Of a stretch of DNA of 34,750 bases, positions 1-7,917 are shown piece by piece (positions within the stretch are counted from its first letter, which is position 1; every line of letters begins with the position of its first letter). The stretch spans positions 2,859,063 through 2,893,812 of the forward strand of contig CP070840.1 in NCBI GenBank assembly GCA_020342025.1, read 5' to 3'. This DNA comes from Deltaproteobacteria bacterium (lineage in GTDB: Bacteria; Desulfobacterota; DSM-4660; Desulfatiglandales; HGW-15). A program made the translations under genes and the position numbers. The notes below the pieces were generated by a model. The model saw only the letters and a list, made by a program, of their open reading frames with translations. It ran no database searches and had not been told where the DNA came from.

Positions 1-1364
1 CTCTGAAGCTGGTAAGAGGCAGAGGCAATTTCAGATTGATAAAAACCCTCTTCAATGGCTGCCAGCGCCCCACCCATGGATTCGATCCGGGCCAAATAAT
101 CCATGACCCTCTCTTCGATCTCGTTTGTCAGGCTCTCCACATAATAGGATCCGCCCAGAGGGTCCACCGTATCACTCATGCCCAGCTCATGGGCCAGGAT
201 CTGTTGGGTCCTTATGGCCAACATGGCCGCCTCTTCTGAGGGGGTCTGAATGGCCTCATCCATTGAGGAAAGGAAGATAAACTGTACGCCTCCCATGACC
301 GCGGCCAAAGCCGCCGCTGTAATTCTAACCACATTATTCATGGGTTGCTGAGCGGTTAAGGTGCTTCCAGCTGTATACAGATTAATCTTCGCCTTCAGTG
401 ATCGAGGATCTCTTGCACCAAACCTCTCTTTCATCAACCTGGCCCAAATCCTTCTCAAGGCCCTGAACTTTGCAGCCTCTTCAAATACATCTAAATTGGC
501 GGACATGTGAAATGGAAACTGAGGCAAAAAATGATCTACTGCCACGCCCCGCTTTATCATTTCTTCGATATAGGTTATGGCGTTCGCCAGTGTAAAGGCC
601 AACTCCTGTATGGCACTGGAACCAGCGTCTCTAAAATGGTACCCGCATAACTGGATAGGGAGCCAATTGGGCAAATTTCGCGAACAGTATTCCAAGACAT
701 CTATGACGAGTTTTAGGCCAGCAGCCACGGGGAGAAAATAGGCCCCCCGTGCCACGTATTCCTTCAAGATCTCGTTTTGCAGAAAGCCCACAAACGTTGT
801 TGGAGGGATCTTTTGCTTTTCTGCCAAGGCCATAAACCAGGACAAGCCAATGGGGCCAATGGCATTTGCCAGCGTGCCCACCATCTTGACGGCATTGAGA
901 GGAATGCCTTCAAAGATAATCTCAATATCTCTCAATGAATTTACGGCCACACCTGTCTTCCCCACTTCACCTTCTGACATGGGGTGGTCAGAGTCATACC
1001 CCATCTGCGTCGGAAGATCCAAGGCTATGGTAAAGGCCGTGATTCCCTGATCTAACAGGTATTTGAACCGCTGATTTGTTTCTTTGGCAGTACCAAATCC
1101 GCCATATTGCCCTATTAACCAAAGGTTCTCCCTGTACATGCCCGGTTCAATCCCTCTTGTATAGGGAAATGTTCCAGGGAAATTCAGATCCTTCATATAG
1201 TCGAAACCTGTCTCTTCAATATCAATGGGCGTATAGACGCTTTTCACAGGGATCTTGGATCTGGTAAGAAATTGATCTCTTCGCTCACCCATTCCCCGTT
1301 TTTCAACATCCCTGCGCCACTTATCTCGATTTTCCTTCAACAGATCTAAATCTTTCCCTTTCAC
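1..1364 (-). CDS. Methylmalonyl-CoA mutase-family large subunit, partial (3' end beyond window)
   Basis: The open frame runs on the minus strand to the left edge: 454 codons are visible and the C-terminus is missing. It is a close paralogue of the protein at 5857-7536 and shares the TIM-barrel features of the methylmalonyl/isobutyryl-CoA mutase large chain: GQYGGFG, DLPTQMGYDSDHP, QNEILKEYVARGAY and the catalytic-type GYH. Family members isomerise acyl-CoA skeletons with adenosylcobalamin, which would be bound by a separate small subunit not seen here. I chose the GTG at 1364 because it aligns exactly with the ATG of the paralogue (VKGKD against MKGKE) and follows a GAGGG-like site. An upstream in-frame GTG is possible. 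It lies 77 bp downstream of the thiolase and is probably co-transcribed with it. The position equivalent to Arg87 of the Propionibacterium enzyme is Gly, as in the paralogue. The exact substrate is unknown. Confidence 0.9.
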   Translation of the reverse strand, partial: MKGKDLDLLKENRDKWRRDVEKRGMGERRDQFLTRSKIPVKSVYTPIDIEETGFDYMKDLNFPGTFPYTRGIEPGMYRENLWLIGQYGGFGTAKETNQRFKYLLDQGITAFTIALDLPTQMGYDSDHPMSEGEVGKTGVAVNSLRDIEIIFEGIPLNAVKMVGTLANAIGPIGLSWFMALAEKQKIPPTTFVGFLQNEILKEYVARGAYFLPVAAGLKLVIDVLEYCSRNLPNWLPIQLCGYHFRDAGSSAIQELAFTLANAITYIEEMIKRGVAVDHFLPQFPFHMSANLDVFEEAAKFRALRRIWARLMKERFGARDPRSLKAKINLYTAGSTLTAQQPMNNVVRITAAALAAVMGGVQFIFLSSMDEAIQTPSEEAAMLAIRTQQILAHELGMSDTVDPLGGSYYVESLTNEIEERVMDYLARIESMGGALAAIEEGFYQSEIASASYQLQ

Positions 1365-1441
1365 CCTTTTACCCTCGCCCCTGTTCGCCACCCCCAAATG
1401 CTCCCACAACCTGATTTTTCCTTGTCTACAGGCCTTGACTT

Positions 1442-2614
1442 TTAGCGTTCCACAAGGATAGCCGTACCCACACCTCCACCGGCGCAAAGCGAACTTATAC
1501 CGAAATTCAAACCCTGCCTTTCCATTTCGTAGATGAGCGTGACAAGGATTCGGCAACCGGTACAGCCCACCGGATGTCCCAAAGAGATCCCACTGCCGTT
1601 CACATTGGCGATTTCCCTGTTCAGGCCCAGTTCCTTTTCGGTAGCCAGATAATAGGAAGCAAAGGCTTCATTAATCTCGAAAAGCTGGATGTCATTTAAT
1701 CGCAATCCCGTCTGGTCTAATACTTTTTTGATGGCCGGAACCGGCGCTATCCCTACGAAATGGGGGTCGACTGCCGCGGTGCTATACGCCCGGATCGTTG
1801 CCAGTGGTGTAACCCCAAATTCGTCCGCCTTTTGATCACTCATCATAACAACGGCCGCTGCCCCATCATTGATTCCTGAGGCATTGCCGGCAGTCACAGA
1901 CCCCCCTTCCTTAAACGCTGCCGGCAGTTTTCCAAGCCTCTCCAAACTGGAATCTTCTCGAGGATGTTCGTCAGTATCCACCACCGCCGTTTTCCCTTTG
2001 CGGAGTGGGACTTCCACGGGCACAATTTCTCGCCCGAATCTCCCCTCTTTTATGGCCCGTACAGCGCGTTGATGACTGCTCAAGGCCAACTGATCTTGTT
2101 CATCTCGGCTGATGGCATATTTCTCTGCAAGTCGCTCCGCAGCCAGGCCCATCCCCCCGCCCACAGGATACTCCTGCATGCCTTTCCAGAGCAGGTCAGT
2201 GGCTTGGGCATGGCGGAGTCGCCCCCCCCAACGCAATGCTTCCATGATGTAAGGCGCATTGCTCATGGACTCCACTCCCCCGGCCAAGATGACTTCTGCT
2301 TGGCCTTGTAATATGGCATTGGTTCCTGCGATAACCGCTTGAGAAGCGGACGCACAGGCACAGTTTATGGTAAAGCCTGGAATGTCATAGGGTAGGTCCA
2401 AAATGAGGGAGGAAAGACGGGCTATATTTTGATCGATGGGAGAGAAGCAATTCCCTAGGATGACCTGGTCCAAGTCCTTATTGTCCAATCGGGCTCGTTT
2501 AAGGCATTCTTTCATCACGGTGGTCATGAGACGGACGGGTTCAACATGTCTCAAAGATCCGCCAAAGTCTCCAATAGGCGTCCTCGCCGCACTCGCAATA
2601 ACGACTTTTTTCAT
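1442..2614 (-). CDS. Thiolase (acetyl-CoA acyltransferase family)
   Basis: A 390-residue classical thiolase that cleaves a 3-oxoacyl-CoA with CoA at the end of a beta-oxidation round. The nucleophilic cysteine is C87 in TINCACASASQ, the C-terminal GHPVGCTGCR box supplies the active-site histidine, and CAGGGVGTA holds the second cysteine. Length is normal for the family. The frame extends to 2656, but the ATG at 2614 is preferred: it starts the typical MKKVVIASAARTPIG thiolase N-terminus and has GGAGG about 7 bases upstream. It sits between the TetR gene (75 bp upstream) and the mutase gene (77 bp downstream) on the same strand, so a TetR-thiolase-mutase transcript is likely. It resembles the thiolase at 20000-21175 over its full length, so the two are probably paralogues with different chain or branch preference. 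Chain-length specificity cannot be inferred. Confidence 0.93.
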   Translation of the reverse strand: MKKVVIASAARTPIGDFGGSLRHVEPVRLMTTVMKECLKRARLDNKDLDQVILGNCFSPIDQNIARLSSLILDLPYDIPGFTINCACASASQAVIAGTNAILQGQAEVILAGGVESMSNAPYIMEALRWGGRLRHAQATDLLWKGMQEYPVGGGMGLAAERLAEKYAISRDEQDQLALSSHQRAVRAIKEGRFGREIVPVEVPLRKGKTAVVDTDEHPREDSSLERLGKLPAAFKEGGSVTAGNASGINDGAAAVVMMSDQKADEFGVTPLATIRAYSTAAVDPHFVGIAPVPAIKKVLDQTGLRLNDIQLFEINEAFASYYLATEKELGLNREIANVNGSGISLGHPVGCTGCRILVTLIYEMERQGLNFGISSLCAGGGVGTAILVER

Positions 2615-2689
2615 CGTAGCCTCCAAAATCTCACAAACTCGGCATTCCCATCTCAAAACAAATTCTGAGAGGGCACCCGGTTCTAGGTA

Positions 2690-3280
2690 TCAGGCCTTTA
2701 AGCCATCCATAAGTATTTTTCGAAAAGTCTTCACATAGTCTCTCCCCTCCACTTTATGACGGTTAAGCACCCATTGGTGCAGGACGCCATGATGGATGGC
2801 CATGAAGGTTAAGGCAGACAGGGCAGGATCAAGTTCCCTTTTTATGAGTCCTTCTTCTATTCCCTCTTCAATGATTCCTCTTATAAATTCCTGATATTTG
2901 TCGTAGACCCTTTTTAATGCCGGGAGGAAGTCCACGTCTGCATTTAGCTCCGTTGTGAGGTAATCCAGGAACAGGCAGAGATCCAGGTTCTTTATGGCAA
3001 AACTAGAACTGAAGCTGATGGCCCGATGAAGCTTTCCCTGCGCACTGCCCGGGTCCTCAGAGACCTCTTGAATAAGTTGATCAATGTATTGGGATTCATA
3101 TTCGTCGATTATTCTTAGAAGTAACTGGCCTTTGCTTTTGAAATGGGAGTAAAGGGCGCCTTTGGTGAGCCCCACTTTTTCCGTAATTTCACTGATAGAG
3201 GTGCCGTGGTAGCCCTTGCGCACAAAGAGGTGCAGGGCTGCTTGAATGATTTTTTTCTCCGTTTCTTCGCCCCGTTTCAT
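2690..3280 (-). CDS. TetR/AcrR-family transcriptional regulator
   Basis: A 196-residue TetR-type repressor (212 if the upstream ATG at 3328 is used). The N-terminal helix-turn-helix is seen in LFVRKGYHGTSISEITEKVG followed by LTKGALYSHFKSKGQLL. The remainder is the helical ligand-binding and dimerisation domain. Regulators of this type next to acyl-CoA genes often respond to acyl-CoAs (family knowledge); the ligand here is unknown. The ATG at 3280 (MKRGEETEKKII) gives the usual TetR N-terminus, with GAGGA upstream at slightly long spacing. It is divergent from the ligase gene at 3824. The space between contains two near-identical 18-bp palindromes (3438-3455 and 3708-3725) that are good candidates for its own operators. 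Confidence 0.92.
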   Translation of the reverse strand: MKRGEETEKKIIQAALHLFVRKGYHGTSISEITEKVGLTKGALYSHFKSKGQLLLRIIDEYESQYIDQLIQEVSEDPGSAQGKLHRAISFSSSFAIKNLDLCLFLDYLTTELNADVDFLPALKRVYDKYQEFIRGIIEEGIEEGLIKRELDPALSALTFMAIHHGVLHQWVLNRHKVEGRDYVKTFRKILMDGLKA

Positions 3281-3437
3281 TTCAATAAAATTTCCTCGAA
3301 AAATCCTGATCGATTTGGTAATAGCCAAACTGGGGTCTTAAATTTTGACTTGTTTCCCTTTGTGGGACGCTTTCTTAGGCCCTCCATTTCATTTCGTTGA
3401 CCGGTACCTGATTCGCTGCACAAGGGCCATCGGAAAA

Positions 3438-3455
3438 ATACTAATCGTTGAGTAT
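3438..3455. promoter_or_regulatory. Candidate TetR operator, site 1
   Basis: ATACTAATCGTTGAGTAT, an imperfect palindrome with 14 of 18 symmetric positions. It is closely related to the sites at 3708-3725 and 14544-14561. Read on the minus strand, a TTGACA box begins 29 bases before it, so it sits where the -10/start of a TetR-gene promoter would be. That position implies autoregulation. This is inference from sequence symmetry and repetition only. Confidence 0.6.
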
Positions 3456-3679
3456 CTTTTGCAGACTGTTTCATGGGGTGTCAAGTCTTTTTTGAGCGTA
3501 TTCTTTTGCGTAATTTTAGATTTCTTGCGTGCGATCTTACCGTTACTCACTCTCTCGTGATGATATCTAGATTGAACTATCTCGTTGTTTATTCAAGTGT
3601 TTCCCCTCTTTTGAAAGAGGCTTTTAGGGGTGTAGAGTCACCCGAAGTGTTCTCCACGTGGGGTTCACCTGAGATGGGC

Positions 3680-3725
3680 TTGACACCACAAAAATGCCTG
3701 GACAAATATACCAATCGATTAGTAT
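3680..3725 (+). promoter_or_regulatory. Candidate ligase promoter with TetR operator, site 2 (3708-3725)
   Basis: ATACCAATCGATTAGTAT at 3708-3725 is symmetric at 16 of 18 positions. A TTGACA at 3680-3685 lies 28 bases before it; an AT-rich -10 (AAATAT, 18-base spacer) would abut or overlap the palindrome. The ligase ATG is about 100 bases downstream. Binding here would block the plus-strand promoter. The operator is better supported than the exact -10. Confidence 0.62.
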
Positions 3726-3823
3726 TTTCTAAGGTTTGCAGATAGAGGTTGAAAGGGTTTAGAGGGGGCTATACATCTTTGTCTCATGGATGAAGGAAAG
3801 GCGTCCTGTTTCAAGGGGATTTT

Positions 3824-5476
3824 ATGAGAAACAGAGAAAAGAGATGGTACAAAGTTTGGCCATCCATTACTCAGAAGAGATTTGACGTGGAAAAGGCGGC
3901 CTCTGAGTACCTCAGAGAGTGGGCAACATTGACCCCCAAAAGGGTCGCCCTCAGCTTCTACGGGAAAGACATAACGTATGAAGAGCTGAACCGCTCTATT
4001 GATAGATTTGCCCACGGCCTGATTAATCTGGGGTTAAAAAAGGGGAGCCGTGTGGCTTTACAGATGCAGAATTGTCCCCAGTTTGTGATCAGCTTCTTTG
4101 GAACCCTGCGGGCAGGCGGCGTGGTGGTTTCGTTGAATCCCATGTTCAAACATGTGGAGCTGGCATATGAGATCAATGATGCCACCCCGGAGGTCTTGGT
4201 CAGTCTCGATTCTCTCTACCCTGAGGTTGAAAAAATAGGGGCTCGTGTATCTCTCAAGCATACCATCATCACCTCCTTGGGCGATTATTTTCCCGAAAAT
4301 CCCATTTTGCCCCCCCCTTCCGAGGCAAAGGTGCCGAAGCGTTCGTTTCCAGGGACTTTGGATTTCATGGCGTTTCTGGGCAAGGCTGAAGACCGACCCC
4401 TATGTGTGGTGGATGACCTGGAAAACGACCTTGCCCTGCTCCAATACACCGGCGGGACCACGGGGCTCCCCAAGGGCGCCATGCTCAGCCACTTTAGCGT
4501 GGCCTGCTGCGGTTTGGGCACGGTTTACTGGTACCGGCTGAGGGAGGACGACGTTACTCTGGGGCTGCTCCCCTTCTTCCATGTCTTTGGCATGAATGTG
4601 GCGATGTGTGCTGCATTGATGTCAGGCGGACAGCTGGTCCTGTTGTCCGTTTTTACGCCAGAGGTGACAGCAAAAGCCATTGCCCATTACCAGTGCTCTT
4701 TCTGGCCGGCTGTGCCCACCATGGTGATCGCCTTACTCGAAATGCCGGGTGTTGAGGCTTACGATTTTGATTCCCTTCGTGCTGTGGCCAGCGGAGGAGC
4801 GCCCATTTCAGCCGAGACTCAGAGGCGGTTCAAGGAACTCATACCCAAGGGGTTCCTCGGGGAAGGATACGGTTTGACGGAAACCAACGCCCAAGGGGGA
4901 CTCTTTGCGCCCCTGCACCTCTCCAAGCCCGGTTTCATAGGAATTCCACAGATCAGCGAGGTCAAGATCGTAGATCTTGAAACCGGGCAAAGAGAGCTTT
5001 CTCCCAATCATGAAGGTGAAATTGTCTTCAAATCGCCCACGACGATGAAGGGATACTGGAACAAACCGGAAGAAACGAAAAAGGTGCTTAAAAAAGGCTG
5101 GCTCCGCACGGGAGACATCGGAATGATGGATGAAGACGGGTACGTAAAGGTCTCAGGAAGGAAAAAAGAGCTCATTATATGTTCCGGTTTTAATGTCTTC
5201 CCGGCCGAGGTTGAGGATCTGCTTCATAGACATCCGGCCATAGCAGAGGTGGCCGTCATAGGGATCCCGGATTCCTACAGAGGGGAAAGTCCTAAAGCTT
5301 TTATTGTCCTAAAGGCAGACTACAAGGGGAAGGTTACGGAAGAAGAGATCTTGCATTGGTGCAAAGAAAACATGTCCGCATACAAGCGCCCCCGTGTGGT
5401 TCAATTTCGCGATGACCTGCCCAAGAGTGGTGCGGGCAAAGTCTTGAGGAGGGTCTTAAAAGAAGAAGGCGCTTAG
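3824..5476 (+). CDS. AMP-forming acyl-CoA ligase (long/medium-chain fatty-acid-CoA ligase family)
   Basis: A 550-residue ANL-superfamily enzyme that activates a carboxylic acid to its CoA thioester through an acyl-AMP. The P-loop-like A3 motif YTGGTTGLPKG is at about residues 208-218, the A5 motif GYGLTET near 347, and GWLRTGD near 426, followed by DEDGYVKVSGRKKELI. The C-terminal catalytic lysine region is PKSGAGKVLRR near 536-546. Length is typical. The ATG at 3824 has AAGGGGA a few bases upstream. It is the first gene of the plus-strand block and is divergent from the TetR gene, whose putative operator overlaps its promoter. It is probably substrate-inducible. The acid used cannot be deduced; the first step of the local pathway is a reasonable guess. 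Confidence 0.93.
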   Translation: MRNREKRWYKVWPSITQKRFDVEKAASEYLREWATLTPKRVALSFYGKDITYEELNRSIDRFAHGLINLGLKKGSRVALQMQNCPQFVISFFGTLRAGGVVVSLNPMFKHVELAYEINDATPEVLVSLDSLYPEVEKIGARVSLKHTIITSLGDYFPENPILPPPSEAKVPKRSFPGTLDFMAFLGKAEDRPLCVVDDLENDLALLQYTGGTTGLPKGAMLSHFSVACCGLGTVYWYRLREDDVTLGLLPFFHVFGMNVAMCAALMSGGQLVLLSVFTPEVTAKAIAHYQCSFWPAVPTMVIALLEMPGVEAYDFDSLRAVASGGAPISAETQRRFKELIPKGFLGEGYGLTETNAQGGLFAPLHLSKPGFIGIPQISEVKIVDLETGQRELSPNHEGEIVFKSPTTMKGYWNKPEETKKVLKKGWLRTGDIGMMDEDGYVKVSGRKKELIICSGFNVFPAEVEDLLHRHPAIAEVAVIGIPDSYRGESPKAFIVLKADYKGKVTEEEILHWCKENMSAYKRPRVVQFRDDLPKSGAGKVLRRVLKEEGA

Positions 5477-5557
5477 CTAAAACGGGGGAGATCTCCGTGT
5501 GTTCATAAGCAAAGATGTTAACGTAGGCATTGAATAAATAGAAAGGATGTGTGATTC

Positions 5558-5738
5558 GGCCATACCCATTTCTCAAGGCCATATCTATTTCGTGAGGGGG
5601 AAGCTCCCCAATATTTGGGGTTTGAAACGCACAAAGGAGATTCCCAAGCGCTTTGTGGCGCAAACCCCAAATATTGGGTCGCGGCTGTGTCTTGTGGAAT
5701 TTCTTTTTGAGATGTGGCCTGTCGAAAAGGCTATGGCC
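5558..5738 (+). repeat. Structured intergenic element, copy A
   Basis: Nested inverted repeat with three helices: GGCCATA/TATGGCC (5558-5564 with 5732-5738), AGGCCATATCT/AGATGTGGCCT (5576-5586 with 5710-5720) and a perfect 17-bp arm (5607-5623 with 5662-5678). Loop segments GGGGGAAG and GTGGAATTTCTTTTTG are shared with copies B and C. The helices differ in sequence from B and C yet still pair, so the fold rather than the primary sequence appears conserved. The apical part is shorter than in B and C and forms a CACAAAG/CTTTGTG hairpin. Confidence 0.85.
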
Positions 5739-5771
5739 TTTATCGTACACCCCTTTGCGGTGTGACCAAAG

Positions 5772-5790
5772 CCAGGTCCTGTGGGCCTGG
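5772..5790 (+). terminator. Hairpin, possible terminator or processing site
   Basis: CCAGGTCC pairs with GGGCCTGG around a 3-base loop and is followed by the T-rich stretch ATTCTTTGATTTCTTG. There is no clean U-run, so termination is uncertain. It resembles the hairpins at 16340-16367 and 23960-23980. Confidence 0.4.
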
Positions 5791-5856
5791 ATTCTTTGAT
5801 TTCTTGTCGTCTGAAAGAAAAATGGCCATCATGAGTCCTTGCTTAGGAGTATAAGA

Positions 5857-7536
5857 ATGAAAGGAAAAGAGCCAGAGGTGTTGAGAACAGTCAGAGATGC
5901 GTGGGAAGGCGACATCCAAAAAAAAGGGATCAAGGAGAGAAAAGAGGCGTTTGTAAGCAGATCGCGTATCCCCGTGGATAGAATTTATACGCCCATCGAT
6001 CTGGAGGAGGCCGGCTTCGAATATCTCAAAGATCTGAATTTTCCAGGGCAGTATCCCTATATCCGAGGGATTGAACCGGGCATGTACAGGGAGAACCTTT
6101 GGTTAATAGGGCAATATGGGGGATTTGGTTCTGCGAAAGAAACAAATCAGCGGTTCAAATACCTATTAGACCAGGGAATCACGGCCTTTACGCTGGCCTT
6201 AGACCTGCCAACGCAGATGGGGTATGACTCTGACCACCCCATGTCTTTAGGAGAAGTGGGGAAGACAGGCGTTGCCGTTGATTCGCTCAGGGACATGGAA
6301 ATCATTTTCGAAGGTATTCCCCTTTCTTCGGTCAAAATGGTTGGCACGCTGGGAAATGCTATCGGTCCCATAGCCTTGTCCTGGTTTATGGCATTAGCAG
6401 AAAAGAAAGGGGTCTCTCCGGGCTCGTTCGTGGGATTTCTGCAAAACGAGATCTTGAAGGAATATGTGGCCCGCGGGGCATATTTCCTTCCCGTCAGGGC
6501 GGGAACTAAACTTGTCGTAGACGTTTTGGAGTATTGTTTCCAGAATTTGCCCCATTGGCTCCCCATACAGTTATGCGGATACCATTTTAGGGAGTCCGGA
6601 GGTAATGCCATACAAGAACTGGCCTTCACCCTGGCAAACACCGTGGCCTATATTGAAGAGACCATAAAGAGAGGATTGGATGTTGACGATTTTGTCCCTC
6701 AGTTTGTCTTTTTCTTCTCCACCAATTTAGACGTGTTCGAAGAGGCTGCAAAGTTCAGGGCCTTTAGAAGGATTTGGGCCAGGTTGATGAAAGAGAGGTT
6801 TAAGGCGAAAAACCCGCTCTCACTAAAGGCCAAGCTGCACGTGTACACATCCGGAAGCTCACTCACCGCTCAGCAGCCCATGAATAATGTGGTTAGAGTG
6901 ACAGCGGCGGCCTTGGCCGCGGTACTCGGGGGCGTGCAATATCTTTTTCTCTCCTCCCTCGATGAACCGTTTCAGACCCCCTCAGAAGAGGCGGCCATGT
7001 TGGCCATAAGAACCCAGCAGATCCTGGCCCATGAGCTGGGTATGAGTGACACGGTGGACCCCCTGGGCGGATCTTATTATGTGGAGAGCCTGACAAACGA
7101 GATCGAAGAGAGGGTCATGGATTATCTGGCCAGGATCGAATCCATGGGTGGTGCCCTGGCGGCCATTGAGGAGGGTTTTTATCAATCTGAAATTGCCTCT
7201 GCCTCTTACCGGCTTCAGAGAGAAATAGAAGAGAAGGAGCGGATTGTGGTGGGATTAAACGCGTATAGAAGCGAAGAGCAGGTGAAGATAAAGCCGCTCA
7301 AATATGATCCCAAGGCGGAAAAGAAGGTGGTCTCAAGCCTGAAGGAGTTCAAAAAGGAGAGGGACCCTTCACGTATTGAGAAGGCGCTGGAGGAGATCAA
7401 GCGATGTGCGGAGAAGGATGAAAACCTGGTTCCGCCCGTCTTTGAGGCCGTTAAAGCCTATGCCACGGTGGGTGAGATCTCTGATGTGCTGAGAGAGGTT
7501 TATGGGGAATATGTGGAAGGGAAGAGCTATTATTAA
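5857..7536 (+). CDS. Methylmalonyl-CoA mutase-family large subunit (no cobalamin-binding domain)
   Basis: A 559-residue acyl-CoA mutase large chain, the size of isobutyryl-CoA-mutase-type large subunits and lacking the C-terminal B12 domain. Motifs: GQYGGFGSAKETNQRF (85-100), DLPTQMGYDSDHP (117-128), QNEILKEYVARGAY (196-209) and GYHFRESGG (241-249). Tyr87, Arg206 and His243 match Tyr89, Arg207 and His244 of the P. shermanii mutase, the pattern for a carboxylated substrate. However, positions matching Arg82, Thr85 and Arg87 of that enzyme (substrate/CoA contacts) are Asn80, Leu83 and Gly85, so substrate binding must differ. The ATG at 5857 has AGGAG 7 bases upstream; an earlier TTG at 5839 is less likely. 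It is a near-duplicate of the partial gene at 1-1364. The small subunit must be encoded elsewhere. Confidence 0.93.
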   Translation: MKGKEPEVLRTVRDAWEGDIQKKGIKERKEAFVSRSRIPVDRIYTPIDLEEAGFEYLKDLNFPGQYPYIRGIEPGMYRENLWLIGQYGGFGSAKETNQRFKYLLDQGITAFTLALDLPTQMGYDSDHPMSLGEVGKTGVAVDSLRDMEIIFEGIPLSSVKMVGTLGNAIGPIALSWFMALAEKKGVSPGSFVGFLQNEILKEYVARGAYFLPVRAGTKLVVDVLEYCFQNLPHWLPIQLCGYHFRESGGNAIQELAFTLANTVAYIEETIKRGLDVDDFVPQFVFFFSTNLDVFEEAAKFRAFRRIWARLMKERFKAKNPLSLKAKLHVYTSGSSLTAQQPMNNVVRVTAAALAAVLGGVQYLFLSSLDEPFQTPSEEAAMLAIRTQQILAHELGMSDTVDPLGGSYYVESLTNEIEERVMDYLARIESMGGALAAIEEGFYQSEIASASYRLQREIEEKERIVVGLNAYRSEEQVKIKPLKYDPKAEKKVVSSLKEFKKERDPSRIEKALEEIKRCAEKDENLVPPVFEAVKAYATVGEISDVLREVYGEYVEGKSYY

Positions 7537-7917
7537 AACTGGTGCAATGTAGCATAAATTTCAACACATCAAGATGGTGTCTCGGCGTGCACCGAGTAAT
7601 GGCCCATTCCTTCAGGACGATATCTAAGGCGTTCAGAGGAAGTGGTCTGATCTTTGAGGGTTTAAAAGGACTTTGTATAGGTCGGGACGATACATTCTGC
7701 CAGGGGTTTGTGGGCGTAAACCCTCAAAGATCAGACCAAGTTGATGCTCAGTGGAATTTTTTTTGAGATATCGTCTTTCAGGAACAGGCCATTACTCCAT
7801 ATGACAAGAATATATGATAAGGCGCAGTAGGGGGGTCGTGAACATGGAAAGAAAAACAAGAATTCTGATCAGAAATGAATGCGGGAAAATGTAATCTCTT
7901 CAAATGGAGCTTCTGGA
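7537..7917. other. Intergenic region occupied by structured repeat copy B
   Basis: 381 bp between the mutase and the CaiC-like ligase. Most of it (7553-7830) is copy B of the structured element. The remaining ~85 bp hold only the ligase leader. No gene is seen. Confidence 0.75.
7553..7830 (+). repeat. Structured intergenic element, copy B
   Basis: The core hairpin spans 7594-7797. Helix 1 is GAGTAATGGCC/GGCCATTACTC (7594-7604 with 7787-7797). Helix 2 is GACGATATCT/AGATATCGTC (7616-7625 with 7766-7775). Helix 3 is a perfect 21-bp arm (7643-7663 with 7718-7738). The 54-base apical region is strongly conserved with copy C (TAGGTCGGGA, ACATTCTGCCAGGG). Homology to copy C extends beyond the hairpin on both sides, giving matching units of ~278 bp. 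A small extra hairpin, CTCGG/CCGAG, at 7581-7596 overlaps helix 1. No target-site duplication and no open frame was noticed. Confidence 0.9.

Larger units (their letters stand above)
3281..3823. other. Divergent intergenic region between TetR gene and ligase gene
   Basis: About 540 bp without a convincing gene. It carries two copies of an 18-bp palindrome, each preceded by a TTGACA box pointing outward (minus strand toward the TetR gene, plus strand toward the ligase). Short open frames here have no ribosome-binding site or recognisable protein and are not annotated. Confidence 0.7.
5477..5856. other. Intergenic region with structured repeat copy A and a GC-rich hairpin
   Basis: 380 bp between the ligase and mutase genes. 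It holds copy A of the structured element (5558-5738) and a short hairpin at 5772-5790. No credible gene is seen. Confidence 0.75.

Noticed and set aside
3473..3745. 90-residue frame in the TetR/ligase intergenic region
   Set aside because: No ribosome-binding site and no recognisable protein; it spans promoter and operator-like sequence.
6147..6641. 164-residue open frame on the strand opposite the mutase gene (and the similar frame at 850-1050)
   Set aside because: Antisense shadow of the conserved mutase coding sequence. Its similarity to the other shadow simply mirrors the paralogous mutases. No ribosome-binding site or recognisable domain.
7553..7830. Insertion sequence
   Set aside because: No transposase frame inside any copy and no target-site duplication noticed. 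A non-autonomous element remains possible.
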